Positions 43,057-51,877 of a DNA stretch of 64,000 nt are shown piece after piece. The stretch is from Burkholderia sp. 8Y (GTDB lineage Bacteria; Pseudomonadota; Gammaproteobacteria; Burkholderiales; Burkholderiaceae), in contig NZ_LR733520.1 of the NCBI RefSeq assembly GCF_902506145.1, positions 2,215,476-2,279,475 on the forward strand, read 5' to 3'. The position numbers and the translations under genes were made by a program. The notes under the pieces were generated by a model, which searched no databases, was not told the origin of the DNA, and saw only the letters and a list, made by a program, of their open reading frames with translations. Numbering within the stretch: position 1 is the first letter of the stretch; every line of letters starts with the position of its first letter.

Positions 43057-44307
43057 ATGAAAACTCGTGACGATGCCGCCGCCCTCGACCGCGACGACCC
43101 GCTCGCCCGCCTGCGCGACCAGTTCGCCCTCGCCGATGGCGTCATTTACCTCGACGGCAATTCGCTCGGCGTGCCGCCGAAGGCCGCCGCCGCCCGCGCC
43201 GCAAGCGTGATCGGCGCCGAATGGGGCGAAGGGCTGATCCGAAGCTGGAACACGGCGGGCTGGTTCACGCTGCCCAAGCGCCTCGGCAACAAGCTGAGTT
43301 CGCTGATCGGCGCGGCGGAGGACGAAGTCGTCGTGACCGACACGATTTCCGCGAATCTCTTCAAGGTGCTCTCCGCCGCGTTGAAGCTTGCGAACGAGCG
43401 CGATCCGAAGCGCCGCGTGATCGTCTCCGAACGTTCGAACTTTCCGAGCGATCTGTACATCGCGCAGGGGTTGATCGAGCAGCTGGATCGCGGCTATGAA
43501 CTGCGGCTCGTCGACGATGCCGCCGAATTGCCCGCCGCCATCGACGAGCACACCGCCATCGCGATGATCACGCACGTCAACTACCGCACCGGCGCCATGC
43601 ACGACATGGCTGCGGTGACGGAGACGATTCATCGCGTGGGCGCGCTGGCCGTCTGGGATCTCGCGCATTCGGCGGGCGCGGTGCCCGTCGATCTGAACGG
43701 CGCCGGCGCGGACTACGCGGTCGGCTGCACCTATAAGTATCTGAACGGCGGGCCGGGATCGCCCGGGTTCGTGTGGGTGCCGAAGCGTCACCAGAACGCG
43801 TTCTCGCAGCCGCTTTCCGGCTGGTGGGGCCACAAGAAACCGTTCGAGATGGACCCGGTGTATCGCCCGGACGACGGCATCGGCCGGTTTCTGTGCGGCA
43901 CCCAGCCGATGGTTTCGATGGCGCTCGTCGAATGCGGACTCGATGTCTTCCTGCAAACCGACATGCAGACGCTGCGGCGCAAGTCGCTCGCGCTCGGCGA
44001 TGCGTTCATCGCGCTCGTCGAAGCGCGTTGCAGCGACTTCCCGCTCACGCTGGAGACGCCGCGTGAGCACGCACAGCGCGGCTCGCAGGTCAGCTTCAGG
44101 CATCCGCACGGTTACGAAGTGATGCAGGCGCTGATTGCGCGCGGCGTGATCGGCGACTATCGCGAGCCGGGCATTCTGCGCTTCGGCTTCACGCCGCTCT
44201 ATACGCGCTTCGCCGATGTGTGGGACGCCGTCGAAGTGCTGCGTGACGTGCTCGCGACCGAAAGCTGGCGCGCGCCCGAATTCGCCGAACGCGCGTCGGT
44301 GACTTGA
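43057..44307 (+). CDS. kynU: Kynureninase
   Basis: This 416-residue PLP enzyme cleaves kynurenine to anthranilate and alanine. YLDGNSLGVPPKAAA starts the fold; PLP contacts are WDLAHSAGAVPVDL and the Schiff-base Lys in CTYKYLNGGPGSPGF. The substrate loop has NYRTGAMHDM. Start MKTRDDAAALDRDDPLA is preferred by family N-terminus; an in-frame ATG at 43030, directly after the kynB stop, is possible. It is in operon with kynB and kynA. Confidence 0.95.
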   Translation: MKTRDDAAALDRDDPLARLRDQFALADGVIYLDGNSLGVPPKAAAARAASVIGAEWGEGLIRSWNTAGWFTLPKRLGNKLSSLIGAAEDEVVVTDTISANLFKVLSAALKLANERDPKRRVIVSERSNFPSDLYIAQGLIEQLDRGYELRLVDDAAELPAAIDEHTAIAMITHVNYRTGAMHDMAAVTETIHRVGALAVWDLAHSAGAVPVDLNGAGADYAVGCTYKYLNGGPGSPGFVWVPKRHQNAFSQPLSGWWGHKKPFEMDPVYRPDDGIGRFLCGTQPMVSMALVECGLDVFLQTDMQTLRRKSLALGDAFIALVEARCSDFPLTLETPREHAQRGSQVSFRHPHGYEVMQALIARGVIGDYREPGILRFGFTPLYTRFADVWDAVEVLRDVLATESWRAPEFAERASVT

Positions 44308-44318
44308 GGACTGACATC

Positions 44319-45191
44319 ATGAGCGAAACCAAAGGTTGTCCGTTCGGCCACGGCACGGCGGCGCAAGAGAAAGAAGGCTGGCACGACGCGCAACTCGATT
44401 TCTCCGAATCGATGAGCTACGGCGACTACCTCGGCCTCGATTCGATTCTCACCGCGCAGCATCCGCTTTCGCCGGATCACAACGAGATGCTGTTCATCGT
44501 GCAGCATCAGACGAGCGAGCTCTGGATGAAGCTCGCGCTCTACGAATTGCGCGCGGCGCTCGGGGCGGTGCATCGCGACGAGTTGCCGCCCGCGTTCAAG
44601 ATGCTCGCGCGCGTGTCGCGCATTTTCGAGCAGCTCGTGCAAGCGTGGAACGTGCTCGCGACGATGACGCCCTCCGAGTACACCGCAATGCGTCCGTATC
44701 TGGGCGCATCGTCGGGGTTTCAGTCGCATCAGTATCGGCAAATCGAGTTCATGCTCGGCAACAAGAACGCGCGGATGCTGAAGCCGCACTCGCATCGGCC
44801 GCACATTTCCGATCAGGTGCGCGCGACGCTCGAAGCGCCCTCCTTCTACGACGAAGTAATTCGCCTGCTCGCGCGACGCGGCTTCGAGATAGATCCCGCG
44901 CGCCTCGAACGCGACTGGACGCAGCCGACCACGCACGACGCGTCCGTCGAAGCCGCGTGGCTCGCGGTGTACCGCGAGCCGTCGAAGCACTGGGCGCTGT
45001 ACGAAATGGCGGAAGAACTCGTCGATCTGGAAGACGCGTTCCGCCAGTGGCGCTTTCGCCATGTCACGACGGTCAAGCGGATCATCGGCTTCAAGCAGGG
45101 CACGGGCGGCACGGCGGGCGCGTCGTATTTGCGCAAGATGCTCGATGTCGTCCTGTTTCCGGAGCTTTGGCACGTCCGGACGCTGCTCTGA
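44319..45191 (+). CDS. kynA: Tryptophan 2,3-dioxygenase
   Basis: This 290-residue haem dioxygenase opens the indole ring of tryptophan to N-formylkynurenine. Conserved parts are MLFIVQHQTSELWMKL (substrate/haem pocket His), SSGFQSHQYRQIEFMLGNKN, HVTTVKRIIGFKQGTGGT (proximal His) and the ending FPELWHVRTLL. GAGGAC lies upstream of ATG 44319. As the last gene of kynBUA it supplies the pathway substrate; the product anthranilate leaves to pathways outside the window. Confidence 0.97.
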   Translation: MSETKGCPFGHGTAAQEKEGWHDAQLDFSESMSYGDYLGLDSILTAQHPLSPDHNEMLFIVQHQTSELWMKLALYELRAALGAVHRDELPPAFKMLARVSRIFEQLVQAWNVLATMTPSEYTAMRPYLGASSGFQSHQYRQIEFMLGNKNARMLKPHSHRPHISDQVRATLEAPSFYDEVIRLLARRGFEIDPARLERDWTQPTTHDASVEAAWLAVYREPSKHWALYEMAEELVDLEDAFRQWRFRHVTTVKRIIGFKQGTGGTAGASYLRKMLDVVLFPELWHVRTLL

Positions 45192-45200
45192 ACGCTCACA

Positions 45201-45989
45201 TCACGCGAGCCGCGCGGCCAGCGCCCGCAGCTTCGGGCCGATGATGTCGCGGAAATATGCCTCGTCCATCGACGAGGCCGGGCCGCTGCTGCTCAGCACG
45301 AGCCAGCGGCCATTGCGCTCGTCGCGAAACGGCGCGGCGATCGCGTTGACGTCGTCGTGCCATTCTCGAAACGAGTAGCAGCAACCATCGCGGACGTAAT
45401 CCCCGATGGCGCGCTCGGCCGCTTCGACGCGCGCCGCGCCTTCCGCTTTTCCCAACGCTTCCAATAGCGCCGCGCGCGCCGCCGGTTCCTGCACCGCGAG
45501 ATACGCGCGGCCCATCGAGCTCGTGAGCATCGAGAGGCGCGAACCGGGCGCAAGCCCGAGCGTCAGCGCGGTCTCGCTGCGGATGGTTTCCAGATAGATC
45601 ATGTCGAGCCCGTCGCGGCAGCCGAGCGACACGGCCGCGCCGATTTCCCGCGCCAGCGATCGCATGTGCGGCCGCGCGAGTTCGAGCGTGTCGGCGCCCG
45701 CGAGCAGCGCGAAGCCGAGCGAGAGCACGCCGGTGTCGAGCGCGTACTTGCCGGCGGCTTCGTCGAAGCGCAGATAGCCGAGCGTCGCGAGCGTGTAGGC
45801 GAGGCGATTGACCGTCGCTTTCGGCAAGCCGGTCCGCTCGACGAAATCGCGATTGGCGAGCAGCGTGTCGCCGGGCCGAAACGCGCGCAACATATCCAGA
45901 CCGCGAGCGAGCGCGACGACGAACCGGCGCTCGTCGATGGCCTCGGGCGGCGTTCTTGCGGCAGCGGTGGTGTTGGAATTAGCTTGCAT
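45201..45989 (-). CDS. IclR-family regulator
   Basis: This is a 262-residue regulator. An N-terminal winged helix (RGLDMLRAFRPGDTLLANRDFVE, GLPKATVNRLAYTLATLGYL) is followed by an IclR effector domain (LETIRSETALTLGLAPGSRLSM, SSMGRAYLA, REWHDDVNAIAAPF). It is divergent from gcdH, with about 100 nt between the starts, and convergent with kynA (9 nt). Control of gcdH is the natural inference. Members of this family sense aromatic or dicarboxylic catabolites. Confidence 0.93.
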   Translation of the reverse strand: MQANSNTTAAARTPPEAIDERRFVVALARGLDMLRAFRPGDTLLANRDFVERTGLPKATVNRLAYTLATLGYLRFDEAAGKYALDTGVLSLGFALLAGADTLELARPHMRSLAREIGAAVSLGCRDGLDMIYLETIRSETALTLGLAPGSRLSMLTSSMGRAYLAVQEPAARAALLEALGKAEGAARVEAAERAIGDYVRDGCCYSFREWHDDVNAIAAPFRDERNGRWLVLSSSGPASSMDEAYFRDIIGPKLRALAARLA

Positions 45990-46091
45990 CGACTGCTAAA
46001 CTGAGAGTTCATTTTCAGAACATTGTTTCGCACAGCGGAACCAACGTCAAGCGCCGCGCGATGGCGCATTCCACGAATCAAGGAGAACGCG

Positions 46092-47282
46092 ATGGCCGAC
46101 GCCGCACGCTTCAACTGGGAAGATCCGCTGCTGCTGGATCAGCAATTGACGGAAGAAGAACGCATGGTGCGCGACGCGGCGCGCGCCTACGCGCAGGACA
46201 AGCTGCAGCCGCGCGTGATGCAGGCGTTTCGCGAGGAAAAGACCGACCCGGCCATCTTCCGCGAAATGGGCGAACTCGGCCTGCTCGGGCCGACCATTCC
46301 GGAGCAGTACGGCGGACCGGGCCTGAACTACGTGAGCTACGGCCTGATCGCGCGGGAAGTGGAGCGCGTGGACTCCGGCTACCGGTCGATGATGTCGGTG
46401 CAATCGTCGCTCGTCATGGTGCCGATTCACGTTTTTGGCAGTGACGCGCAAAAAGAAAAGTACCTGCCGAAGCTGGCGCGCGGCGAGTGGATCGGCTGTT
46501 TTGGGCTGACCGAGCCGAACGCTGGCTCGGACCCGGCCAGCATGACGACGCGCGCGAAGAAAGTGCAGGACGGCTATTCGCTGTCGGGCGCGAAGATGTG
46601 GATTTCGAACTCGCCGATCGCGGACGTGTTCGTCGTGTGGGCGAAGCTGGAAGACGACGGCCGCGACGAAATTCGCGGCTTCATTCTGGAGAAAGGCTGG
46701 AAGGGACTCTCCGCGCCCGCGATCCACGGCAAGGTCGGACTGCGCGCGTCGATCACCGGCGAAATCGTGATGGACGAAGTCTTCGTGCCGGAGGAAAACC
46801 TGCTGCCGAACGTGCGCGGGCTCAAGGGACCGTTCACCTGCCTGAATTCGGCGCGCTACGGCATTTCGTGGGGCGCGCTCGGCGCGGCGGAAGCCTGCTG
46901 GCATATGGCGCGGCAATACACGCTCGATCGCAAGCAGTTCGGTCGGCCGCTTGCTGCGAATCAGCTGATCCAGAAGAAGCTCGCCGACATGCAGACGGAA
47001 ATCACGCTCGGGCTGCAAGGCGTGCTGCGCCTCGGCCGCATGAAAGACGAAGGCACGGCGGCCGTCGAGATCACGTCGATCATGAAGCGCAACTCGTGCG
47101 GCAAGGCGCTCGACATCGCCCGGCTTGCGCGCGACATGCTCGGCGGCAACGGCATCTCGGATGAATTCGGCGTGGCGCGCCATCTCGTCAACCTCGAAGT
47201 CGTCAACACGTACGAAGGCACGCACGACATCCACGCGCTGATTCTCGGACGGGCGCAAACGGGCATTCAGGCGTTTTTCTGA
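46092..47282 (+). CDS. gcdH: Glutaryl-CoA dehydrogenase
   Basis: This is a 396-residue flavoprotein that dehydrogenates and decarboxylates glutaryl-CoA to crotonyl-CoA, in lysine and aromatic degradation. It starts MADAARFNWEDPLLLDQQLTEEE (AAGGAGAACGCG upstream), typical of GcdH. GCFGLTEPNAGSDPASM, KMWISNSPIADVFVVWAK, the substrate Arg in LNSARYGISWGALGAAE, and the catalytic Glu in VNTYEGTHDIHALILGRA are present. Next to an IclR regulator; followed by a terminator. Confidence 0.95.
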   Translation: MADAARFNWEDPLLLDQQLTEEERMVRDAARAYAQDKLQPRVMQAFREEKTDPAIFREMGELGLLGPTIPEQYGGPGLNYVSYGLIAREVERVDSGYRSMMSVQSSLVMVPIHVFGSDAQKEKYLPKLARGEWIGCFGLTEPNAGSDPASMTTRAKKVQDGYSLSGAKMWISNSPIADVFVVWAKLEDDGRDEIRGFILEKGWKGLSAPAIHGKVGLRASITGEIVMDEVFVPEENLLPNVRGLKGPFTCLNSARYGISWGALGAAEACWHMARQYTLDRKQFGRPLAANQLIQKKLADMQTEITLGLQGVLRLGRMKDEGTAAVEITSIMKRNSCGKALDIARLARDMLGGNGISDEFGVARHLVNLEVVNTYEGTHDIHALILGRAQTGIQAFF

Positions 47283-47304
47283 AGCGCATGCCGTGATCCA
47301 CGAC

Positions 47305-47338
47305 AAGGCCGGTCTCACCACGACCGGCCTTTCTCTTT
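47305..47338 (+). terminator. Rho-independent terminator of gcdH
   Basis: AAGGCCGGTC (47305-47314), 7-nt loop, GACCGGCCTT (47322-47331) and TCTCTTT. Confidence 0.88.
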
Positions 47339-47572
47339 GACGAACAGCCCGCAGCCCTTTTGTAACTTTAGATGCGCGGCTGAAACTTTTACGGGCCAGA
47401 TCGTCTCCATTCTGGACGTGGGCCGGCGTCCAACACACGCCGCCCGCTCGCAGCGTCATGGCAGGAACCGACTGGAATGGAATCTGCGTTCCTGTGCCGC
47501 TGCAGTAAAGCCTCCTCGTCAGCGATGGCATCTTTGGTTACGATGCCCGTAGCCCCACCGATGGAGCTTTCC

Positions 47573-47875
47573 ATGTCAGATACCAATAAGGAGCGATTCA
47601 TGTCGGATATCAAAACCGTTCTCGCTGACGCCGAAGACCTGCTCAAGCAAGCCGCTGCCGCCACGGGCGAGCGCGCTTCCGAGCTGCGCGAAAGCGCCAT
47701 GTCGCGCCTGAAACAAGCCAAGGAAAAAGCCGCCGACGCGCAAGTCGTGGTGGTCGAGCGCGGGCGCAAAGCGGCGCGTGCCACCGACGATTACGTCCAC
47801 GAACATCCGTGGGCGTCCATTGGCATCGCGGCCGGCATCGGCATGGTCATCGGCTTGCTCATCAACCGCAGGTAG
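47573..47875 (+). CDS. yqjD: DUF883/ElaB-YqjD-type ribosome-associated membrane protein
   Basis: This is a 100-residue tail-anchored protein. A helical, charged N-terminal part (VLADAEDLLKQAAAATGERASEL, MSRLKQAKEKAADAQ) is followed by a C-terminal TM segment in WASIGIAAGIGMVIGLLINRR, the hallmark of ElaB/YqjD/YgaM. In E. coli these bind ribosomes at the membrane in stationary phase. GGAG lies 6 nt before ATG 47573; a second ATG at 47600 has an even better AAGGAG, so a protein shorter by nine residues is possible. Confidence 0.9.
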   Translation: MSDTNKERFMSDIKTVLADAEDLLKQAAAATGERASELRESAMSRLKQAKEKAADAQVVVVERGRKAARATDDYVHEHPWASIGIAAGIGMVIGLLINRR

Positions 47876-47883
47876 ATCTTCCG

Positions 47884-47911
47884 TGCTGCCCGTCCTGCGG
47901 GCAGCATTTTT
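47884..47911 (+). terminator. Rho-independent terminator of the yqjD-like gene
   Basis: TGCTGCCCG (47884-47892), loop TCCTG, CGGGCAGCA (47898-47906) and TTTTT. It separates yqjD from the yqjE-like gene. Confidence 0.92.
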
Positions 47912-48088
47912 CGCCGCAATGGCCCGAGGTTTGCTAAAGCCGTAACGACGCGGTCCTTCGGGCCCGAATCAAATCGAATCGCGGGCGCTCTGACCGGGCG
48001 TGCGGCTCGACTTTCGCGCCGGCCCCTTGCTTCGTGCATCGGCCGGGAAACCATCAAGCGGCACCCAACGCGCTCTCGCACCCAAACC

Positions 48089-48469
48089 ATGACGACAGAA
48101 CGGCTACCGCGCGATACGTCCCCCGGACCCTTGCGCCGCATTGTGAGTTCCGCCTTCGCCATCTTCGAGACCCGGCTGGAACTGATCGGCATCGAGTTGC
48201 AGGAAGAAAAGGTCAGGCTCATCGGCGTGCTCTTTCTCGGGCTCGCTGCGATGCTGCTCGCCATGATGGCGCTCATCTCGCTGACGGTGCTGATCGCCAT
48301 ATTCTTTTGGGATACGTATCGTTGGGAGGCGCTCGGCGGCATCACGCTGCTGTACGCGGTGATCGCGATTGCGTGCGGCCTGCGCGCGCGCGGCAAATTG
48401 CGCGATGCGCCGCATCTGTTCGACGACACGCTCGACCAGTTCCGCAAGGACCGCGACATGTTCAATTGA
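48089..48469 (+). CDS. yqjE: YqjE-like (phage-holin-III superfamily) membrane protein
   Basis: This is a 126-residue inner-membrane protein with two TM helices (VRLIGVLFLGLAAMLLAMMALISL and the ITLLYAVIAIACGL segment), flanked by an amphipathic N-terminus (LRRIVSSAFAIFETRLELIGIELQEE). It fits the YqjE family (DUF1469), often annotated as a holin although not lytic. Placed after the yqjD-like gene as in the E. coli yqjCDEK locus. Confidence 0.88.
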   Translation: MTTERLPRDTSPGPLRRIVSSAFAIFETRLELIGIELQEEKVRLIGVLFLGLAAMLLAMMALISLTVLIAIFFWDTYRWEALGGITLLYAVIAIACGLRARGKLRDAPHLFDDTLDQFRKDRDMFN

Positions 48470-48536
48470 GCGTCGCCGAGCGGCGACGTTGGACCTGGTT
48501 CTCCTCTCCACGCGACACCCATTTGCCTGTTCGATC

Positions 48537-49049
48537 ATGAGCCATAACGACGCCACCTCCAGCGCAGCCAAGCAAGAAGTTCAGCAGCAGCTTCGTACGC
48601 CACGGATGCGCACGCTGCGCAAGGAATTGTTGCTCGCGCGCGCGGATGTCGAGCGCATGGAACTGCGGCAAGCGACCCAGGAGTTGCGCGATTCCGTCGC
48701 GCATCTGCCGCTCATCGGCAGCATGCTCGTGCCGGGGAGCCGTCCCGCGCGGCGCGGCCTCCGGCCTACGTCAACGAGAGGCACCATCGCCGGCGTGATG
48801 GATTCGCTGCTCGGCCGAGGCGGCGCGGGCAAGTTCAGTTTCCTGTTCAAGCAATATCCGGTGGTCGGATCGCTCGCTTCGCTCCTTTTGACAAAGCCCG
48901 TGCGAACCCGGCTGCTGCGCGGCGCGAAGCCGCTCATCAAATGGGGCGGCCTCGGGCTCGCCGCATGGGAAGGCTGGCGCATCTGGCAACAGATGAAGGC
49001 GACGAGCGTCGAGACGTCCACGGACGCCGTCGATCCGACCGTTTTCTAG
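48537..49049 (+). CDS. Hypothetical protein, position of yqjK
   Basis: This is a 170-residue protein I do not recognise. It begins with a basic helical stretch (TPRMRTLRKELLLARADVERMELRQATQEL), then a Gly/Arg-rich part, and a weakly hydrophobic C-terminal helix (IKWGGLGLAAWEGWRIW). It follows the yqjE-like gene by 67 nt and is probably co-transcribed, in the place yqjK has in E. coli; sequence similarity to YqjK was not established. Confidence 0.75.
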   Translation: MSHNDATSSAAKQEVQQQLRTPRMRTLRKELLLARADVERMELRQATQELRDSVAHLPLIGSMLVPGSRPARRGLRPTSTRGTIAGVMDSLLGRGGAGKFSFLFKQYPVVGSLASLLLTKPVRTRLLRGAKPLIKWGGLGLAAWEGWRIWQQMKATSVETSTDAVDPTVF

Positions 49050-49054
49050 GCGCA

Positions 49055-49513
49055 TCATCCCTTCCCCGCCCAGCACGCCGCCGATATCGCGGCGTCGAGC
49101 GGCGCTGCGCCATCCGTCAGCCGATTCGAGCGCGAGCCGGTAGCATCGATGACGAACACGCCGCATGCGTCGTCCTGCATCGGGCCGGGCGACACCGGCG
49201 CGGCTTCGATCGTGTAGCCGCCGTTGGTCGCGGACTCCGGCAACAGCGCGAGCCGATAAACCGGTGCGCCATTTGGCGGCGCCTGATCGATCCCCGCGCT
49301 CAGCGCGACGGCGCCCGTTCCCGTCTGAAACAGTCGCGCGCTTTCGACGAATTGCACCGCCTTGAACAACGCGGCGGCCGCATCGAGCCGATGCGCCTTC
49401 GCGACATGCGACTGATACGCCGGCATGGCGAAGGTCGCGATAATCGCCGCGACGCCCAGCGCGATCATCAGTTCTAGCAGGCTGAAGCCCGCCCGAGTTT
49501 TTACAAGACTCAT
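49055..49513 (-). CDS. pilE: Type IV pilin-like protein (PilE-type minor pilin)
   Basis: This is a 152-residue prepilin: short basic leader MSLVKTRAG cleaved before FSLLELMIALGVAAIIATFA, with the conserved Glu-5. The mature globular part has two cysteines near the C-terminus (DDACGVFVID, AACWAGKG) that can form the D-loop disulphide. AGGAGGACAAAGG precedes the ATG. It is the last gene of the fimT-pilV-pilW-pilX-pilE operon; PilE-type proteins in this place are minor pilins priming pilus assembly. Confidence 0.9.
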   Translation of the reverse strand: MSLVKTRAGFSLLELMIALGVAAIIATFAMPAYQSHVAKAHRLDAAAALFKAVQFVESARLFQTGTGAVALSAGIDQAPPNGAPVYRLALLPESATNGGYTIEAAPVSPGPMQDDACGVFVIDATGSRSNRLTDGAAPLDAAISAACWAGKG

Positions 49514-49525
49514 CCTTTGTCCTCC

Positions 49526-50023
49526 TCAGAATGGTTTCGCGGCGACGCGGCGCCACTGTTGCGTGAGCTTGCCGTTCGCCGAATCGATCTGCAGTTGCAG
49601 CCACGCCTCCGTCTGCGACGTCGCGCCGAAGCCGCGCGCCGTGACCAGATACGACGTCACCGGCTGACCGGAACGCGGCCACGTCTCGATCAAGCACTGC
49701 GGCGCACGGACCGCGTACGGCCATGACGCGTACGGCGCGACTGCAAGCGCCGACGCGCCTTCGAACGACGCCTTCAGCCGCCAGCGCGCCGGCTCCTGAT
49801 CCGCCGGCCCGGTCGCGGGCAACGCCGTCGACAGCATGCGGCTGCAGCGAATGAGGGCGCTGTCCGCCGCATGAAACGCCTGAACGCGTTCGCGCGCCGC
49901 GACGGTCGTGCGGGCGGCCACGAGCGATGTTTGCAGCCATGCGCTCGCCGTGACGAGCATGATTGCGGCGAGCAGCAGGACGATAGGCAGCGCCATGCCG
50001 CGAGACAGCGCGCGGCGCTTCAT
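49526..50023 (-). CDS. pilX: Minor pilin PilX-like
   Basis: This is a 165-residue membrane-anchored protein starting MKRRALSRGMALPIVLLLAAIM, the PilX N-terminal pattern (PilX_N, with Gly before MALPIVLLL in place of FTLIE). The rest has AFHAADSALIRCSRML and a mixed globular domain. Its start overlaps the pilW stop by 4 nt, and its end lies 12 nt before the pilE start. Confidence 0.85.
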   Translation of the reverse strand: MKRRALSRGMALPIVLLLAAIMLVTASAWLQTSLVAARTTVAARERVQAFHAADSALIRCSRMLSTALPATGPADQEPARWRLKASFEGASALAVAPYASWPYAVRAPQCLIETWPRSGQPVTSYLVTARGFGATSQTEAWLQLQIDSANGKLTQQWRRVAAKPF

Positions 50024-50799
50024 GCTCCTCCTCCCTGGTTAGCCGAAGCCGCATTGCGGATCTCGATGCGACGCCAGAACGCCTGATGCATGCGCGCATC
50101 GTCCGCGACGGCGAACGCGCCCGTGCAATCCCGATAGCTCGTCCGACGCTGTCTCGCGACCGCGAAGCCGCGCACGAGCACGCACAGGTCGGCGGCGTGG
50201 ACATCGGGCCATCGTCCGCGCGGGATGGCGGACGCATCGACCGCGCTCGACGCGCCCGCGAGCCAGTACACGAGTTGGATGCGCTCGATGCCTTCGACCA
50301 GCGGCTGCGCCTGCTTGCCGCCGCCTTCGCAGTAGAGTTCCGGCTCGCCCGTTGACGCACTGGCCTTTGCATAGAAGCGGTTGCCGACGAAAGCATCCGC
50401 GACCGACTGGCCGATGCAATCCGTCGGCGCGCCCGCCGATGTCGGCCAGGTCGAAACGGCATCGGCTGCATAGCGCACCTGCACGCCGTCGGACCGGCTC
50501 GGCAGCGATTCGCACGAAGCGGCGGTGTCCGCGCCGACCACGCGTGCCTGTGAGCAGCCGAATAGCGCGGCATCGGCGCGCGTCGTGCCGAAGCCCGCCA
50601 TCTGAATGTGCTGCGCGATGAGGTCGAGCGCGGACACGCCAGCCTCGTGCATGCGGGCGGCGTCGGTGGCGCGGTCGAACGCGGCGCGCTGTCCGCGATA
50701 CAGCGACAGCATGGCCAGGACGATCAGCATGCCGAGCGCAAGCGCAATCGCGAGTTCGAGCAGCGTGTGCCCCCGCGCCGGAAACGAACGCGGCGTCAT
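50020..50799 (-). CDS. pilW: Minor pilin PilW-like
   Basis: This is a 259-residue prepilin-type protein with leader and helix MTPRSFPARGHTLLELAIALALGMLIVLA, followed by ALDLIAQHIQMAGFG, the PilW signature. The large globular domain has paired cysteines. The start ATG overlaps the pilV stop (ATGA), which excludes the 19 further upstream codons. Confidence 0.88.
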   Translation of the reverse strand: MTPRSFPARGHTLLELAIALALGMLIVLAMLSLYRGQRAAFDRATDAARMHEAGVSALDLIAQHIQMAGFGTTRADAALFGCSQARVVGADTAASCESLPSRSDGVQVRYAADAVSTWPTSAGAPTDCIGQSVADAFVGNRFYAKASASTGEPELYCEGGGKQAQPLVEGIERIQLVYWLAGASSAVDASAIPRGRWPDVHAADLCVLVRGFAVARQRRTSYRDCTGAFAVADDARMHQAFWRRIEIRNAASANQGGGA

Positions 50800-51179
50800 C
50801 GCGCGAACGCCACGGAAATGCACGACGCGAGCGGGTGCGCTTGCGGCTCCGGGCACGGATCGGCGCGGTCGTCGGCATGCCAGCTCACCGTCGCGACGCG
50901 CACGCCGTCCGCGCGATCCAGCACGGCGACATCGCCATCGGGCAGCGTCGAGGAGGCCGTCGCCTGCCAGTGCGACAGGACCGCCGCGCGATCCGCGTCG
51001 CTGCGGATACCTTCGGCGACCGAATCGGCGATGAGCGTCGCCCGCTCGCGCAGCAACGCGAGCCGTTCGCCCCGCGCGAGCGCGCTTTGGACCGCCACGA
51101 CCCCGAGCGCCGTGACCGCCGCGAGCGCGAGCGCGATCATCACTTCGATCAGCGAATCGCCCGTTTGCGTCGTCTTCAT
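50796..51179 (-). CDS. pilV: Minor pilin PilV-like
   Basis: This is a 127-residue prepilin-type protein: MKTTQTGDSLIEVMIALALAAVTALGVVAVQ, with Asp rather than Phe at mature position 1 and Glu at position 5. A short globular part follows with two cysteines (ADPCPEPQ, LASCISVAF). It overlaps the fimT-like gene by 4 nt on its start side and pilW by 4 nt on its stop side, so the genes are tightly coupled. Confidence 0.86.
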   Translation of the reverse strand: MKTTQTGDSLIEVMIALALAAVTALGVVAVQSALARGERLALLRERATLIADSVAEGIRSDADRAAVLSHWQATASSTLPDGDVAVLDRADGVRVATVSWHADDRADPCPEPQAHPLASCISVAFAR

Positions 51180-51718
51180 GCCGATGCTCCGCAGCCGCCG
51201 TGCGTGATGCGTGGCCGGCCGCCCGCCGCGATGCGGATGCAACGCCGCGCTTCGCTATGCGCAGCCGAATCCGCCCCGCGCGGGGCGAAGTCGAAGCTGC
51301 GAAAACCGCCGATCACTTGCCCCGACGGCGGCGTGAACGAGAGATCGGTGGCCGCGCCTGAGATTGCAATGGAAGAGATGGCCGGTTCCACGCGCAGCAG
51401 CGCGGGTACGCCGTCGCGATCGACGAAGAGCGCCCAGCCGCACGACCAGTCCGTGATGCCTCCCTCGCAGGCTTTGCCCGAGACAAGGCAGTGGCGGGCG
51501 GCGTCGACCCGGCACAACGTGACGCGCGCGCCGCGCCGCAGCGCCTCGGCGCGAGCGAGCGAAAGCGTCGAGAAGAGCGAGCGCGCCCGCGCATCGACCT
51601 GATCGCGCATCTGCCACGCAAAGAACGACGGCGCGGAGAAAGTGGCGATGATCGCCATGACGGCGAGCACGACGCAAAGTTCGACCAGCGTGAAGCCGGA
51701 TACGCAAGCGCGTTTCAT
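51176..51718 (-). CDS. fimT: FimT/GspH-type pseudopilin
   Basis: This is a 180-residue prepilin-type protein, first of the minor-pilin operon. Leader MKRACVSG, then FTLVELCVVLAVMAIIATFS. The GspH/FimT domain is seen in ARSLFSTLSLARAEALRRGARVTLCR and GWALFVDRDG, with cysteine pairs. AGGGATGCAG places a ribosome site before ATG 51718; an ATG two codons upstream (51724) is an alternative. The set resembles Pseudomonas fimU-pilVWX-pilE but without pilY1. Confidence 0.88.
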   Translation of the reverse strand: MKRACVSGFTLVELCVVLAVMAIIATFSAPSFFAWQMRDQVDARARSLFSTLSLARAEALRRGARVTLCRVDAARHCLVSGKACEGGITDWSCGWALFVDRDGVPALLRVEPAISSIAISGAATDLSFTPPSGQVIGGFRSFDFAPRGADSAAHSEARRCIRIAAGGRPRITHGGCGASA

Positions 51719-51877
51719 CTGCATCCCTGAACGATTCGAATTGACGAACGCCGAATCTATCGGGAAGCGACGCGCGCCGCCATTAGCCGAACGGCCTAGT
51801 GTTCAGGCGACTTTTCGGCCGGCAGACTAGGCGCGGGAAAGTAAGAAGGGGCTTGCGGAGGATGAATGCGTGAAAAA

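Noticed and set aside
42349..44109. Minus-strand open frame of 586 codons opposite kynB-kynU
   Set aside because: Composition is Arg/Ala/His-rich with no recognisable fold, and the opposite strand encodes intact KynB and KynU.
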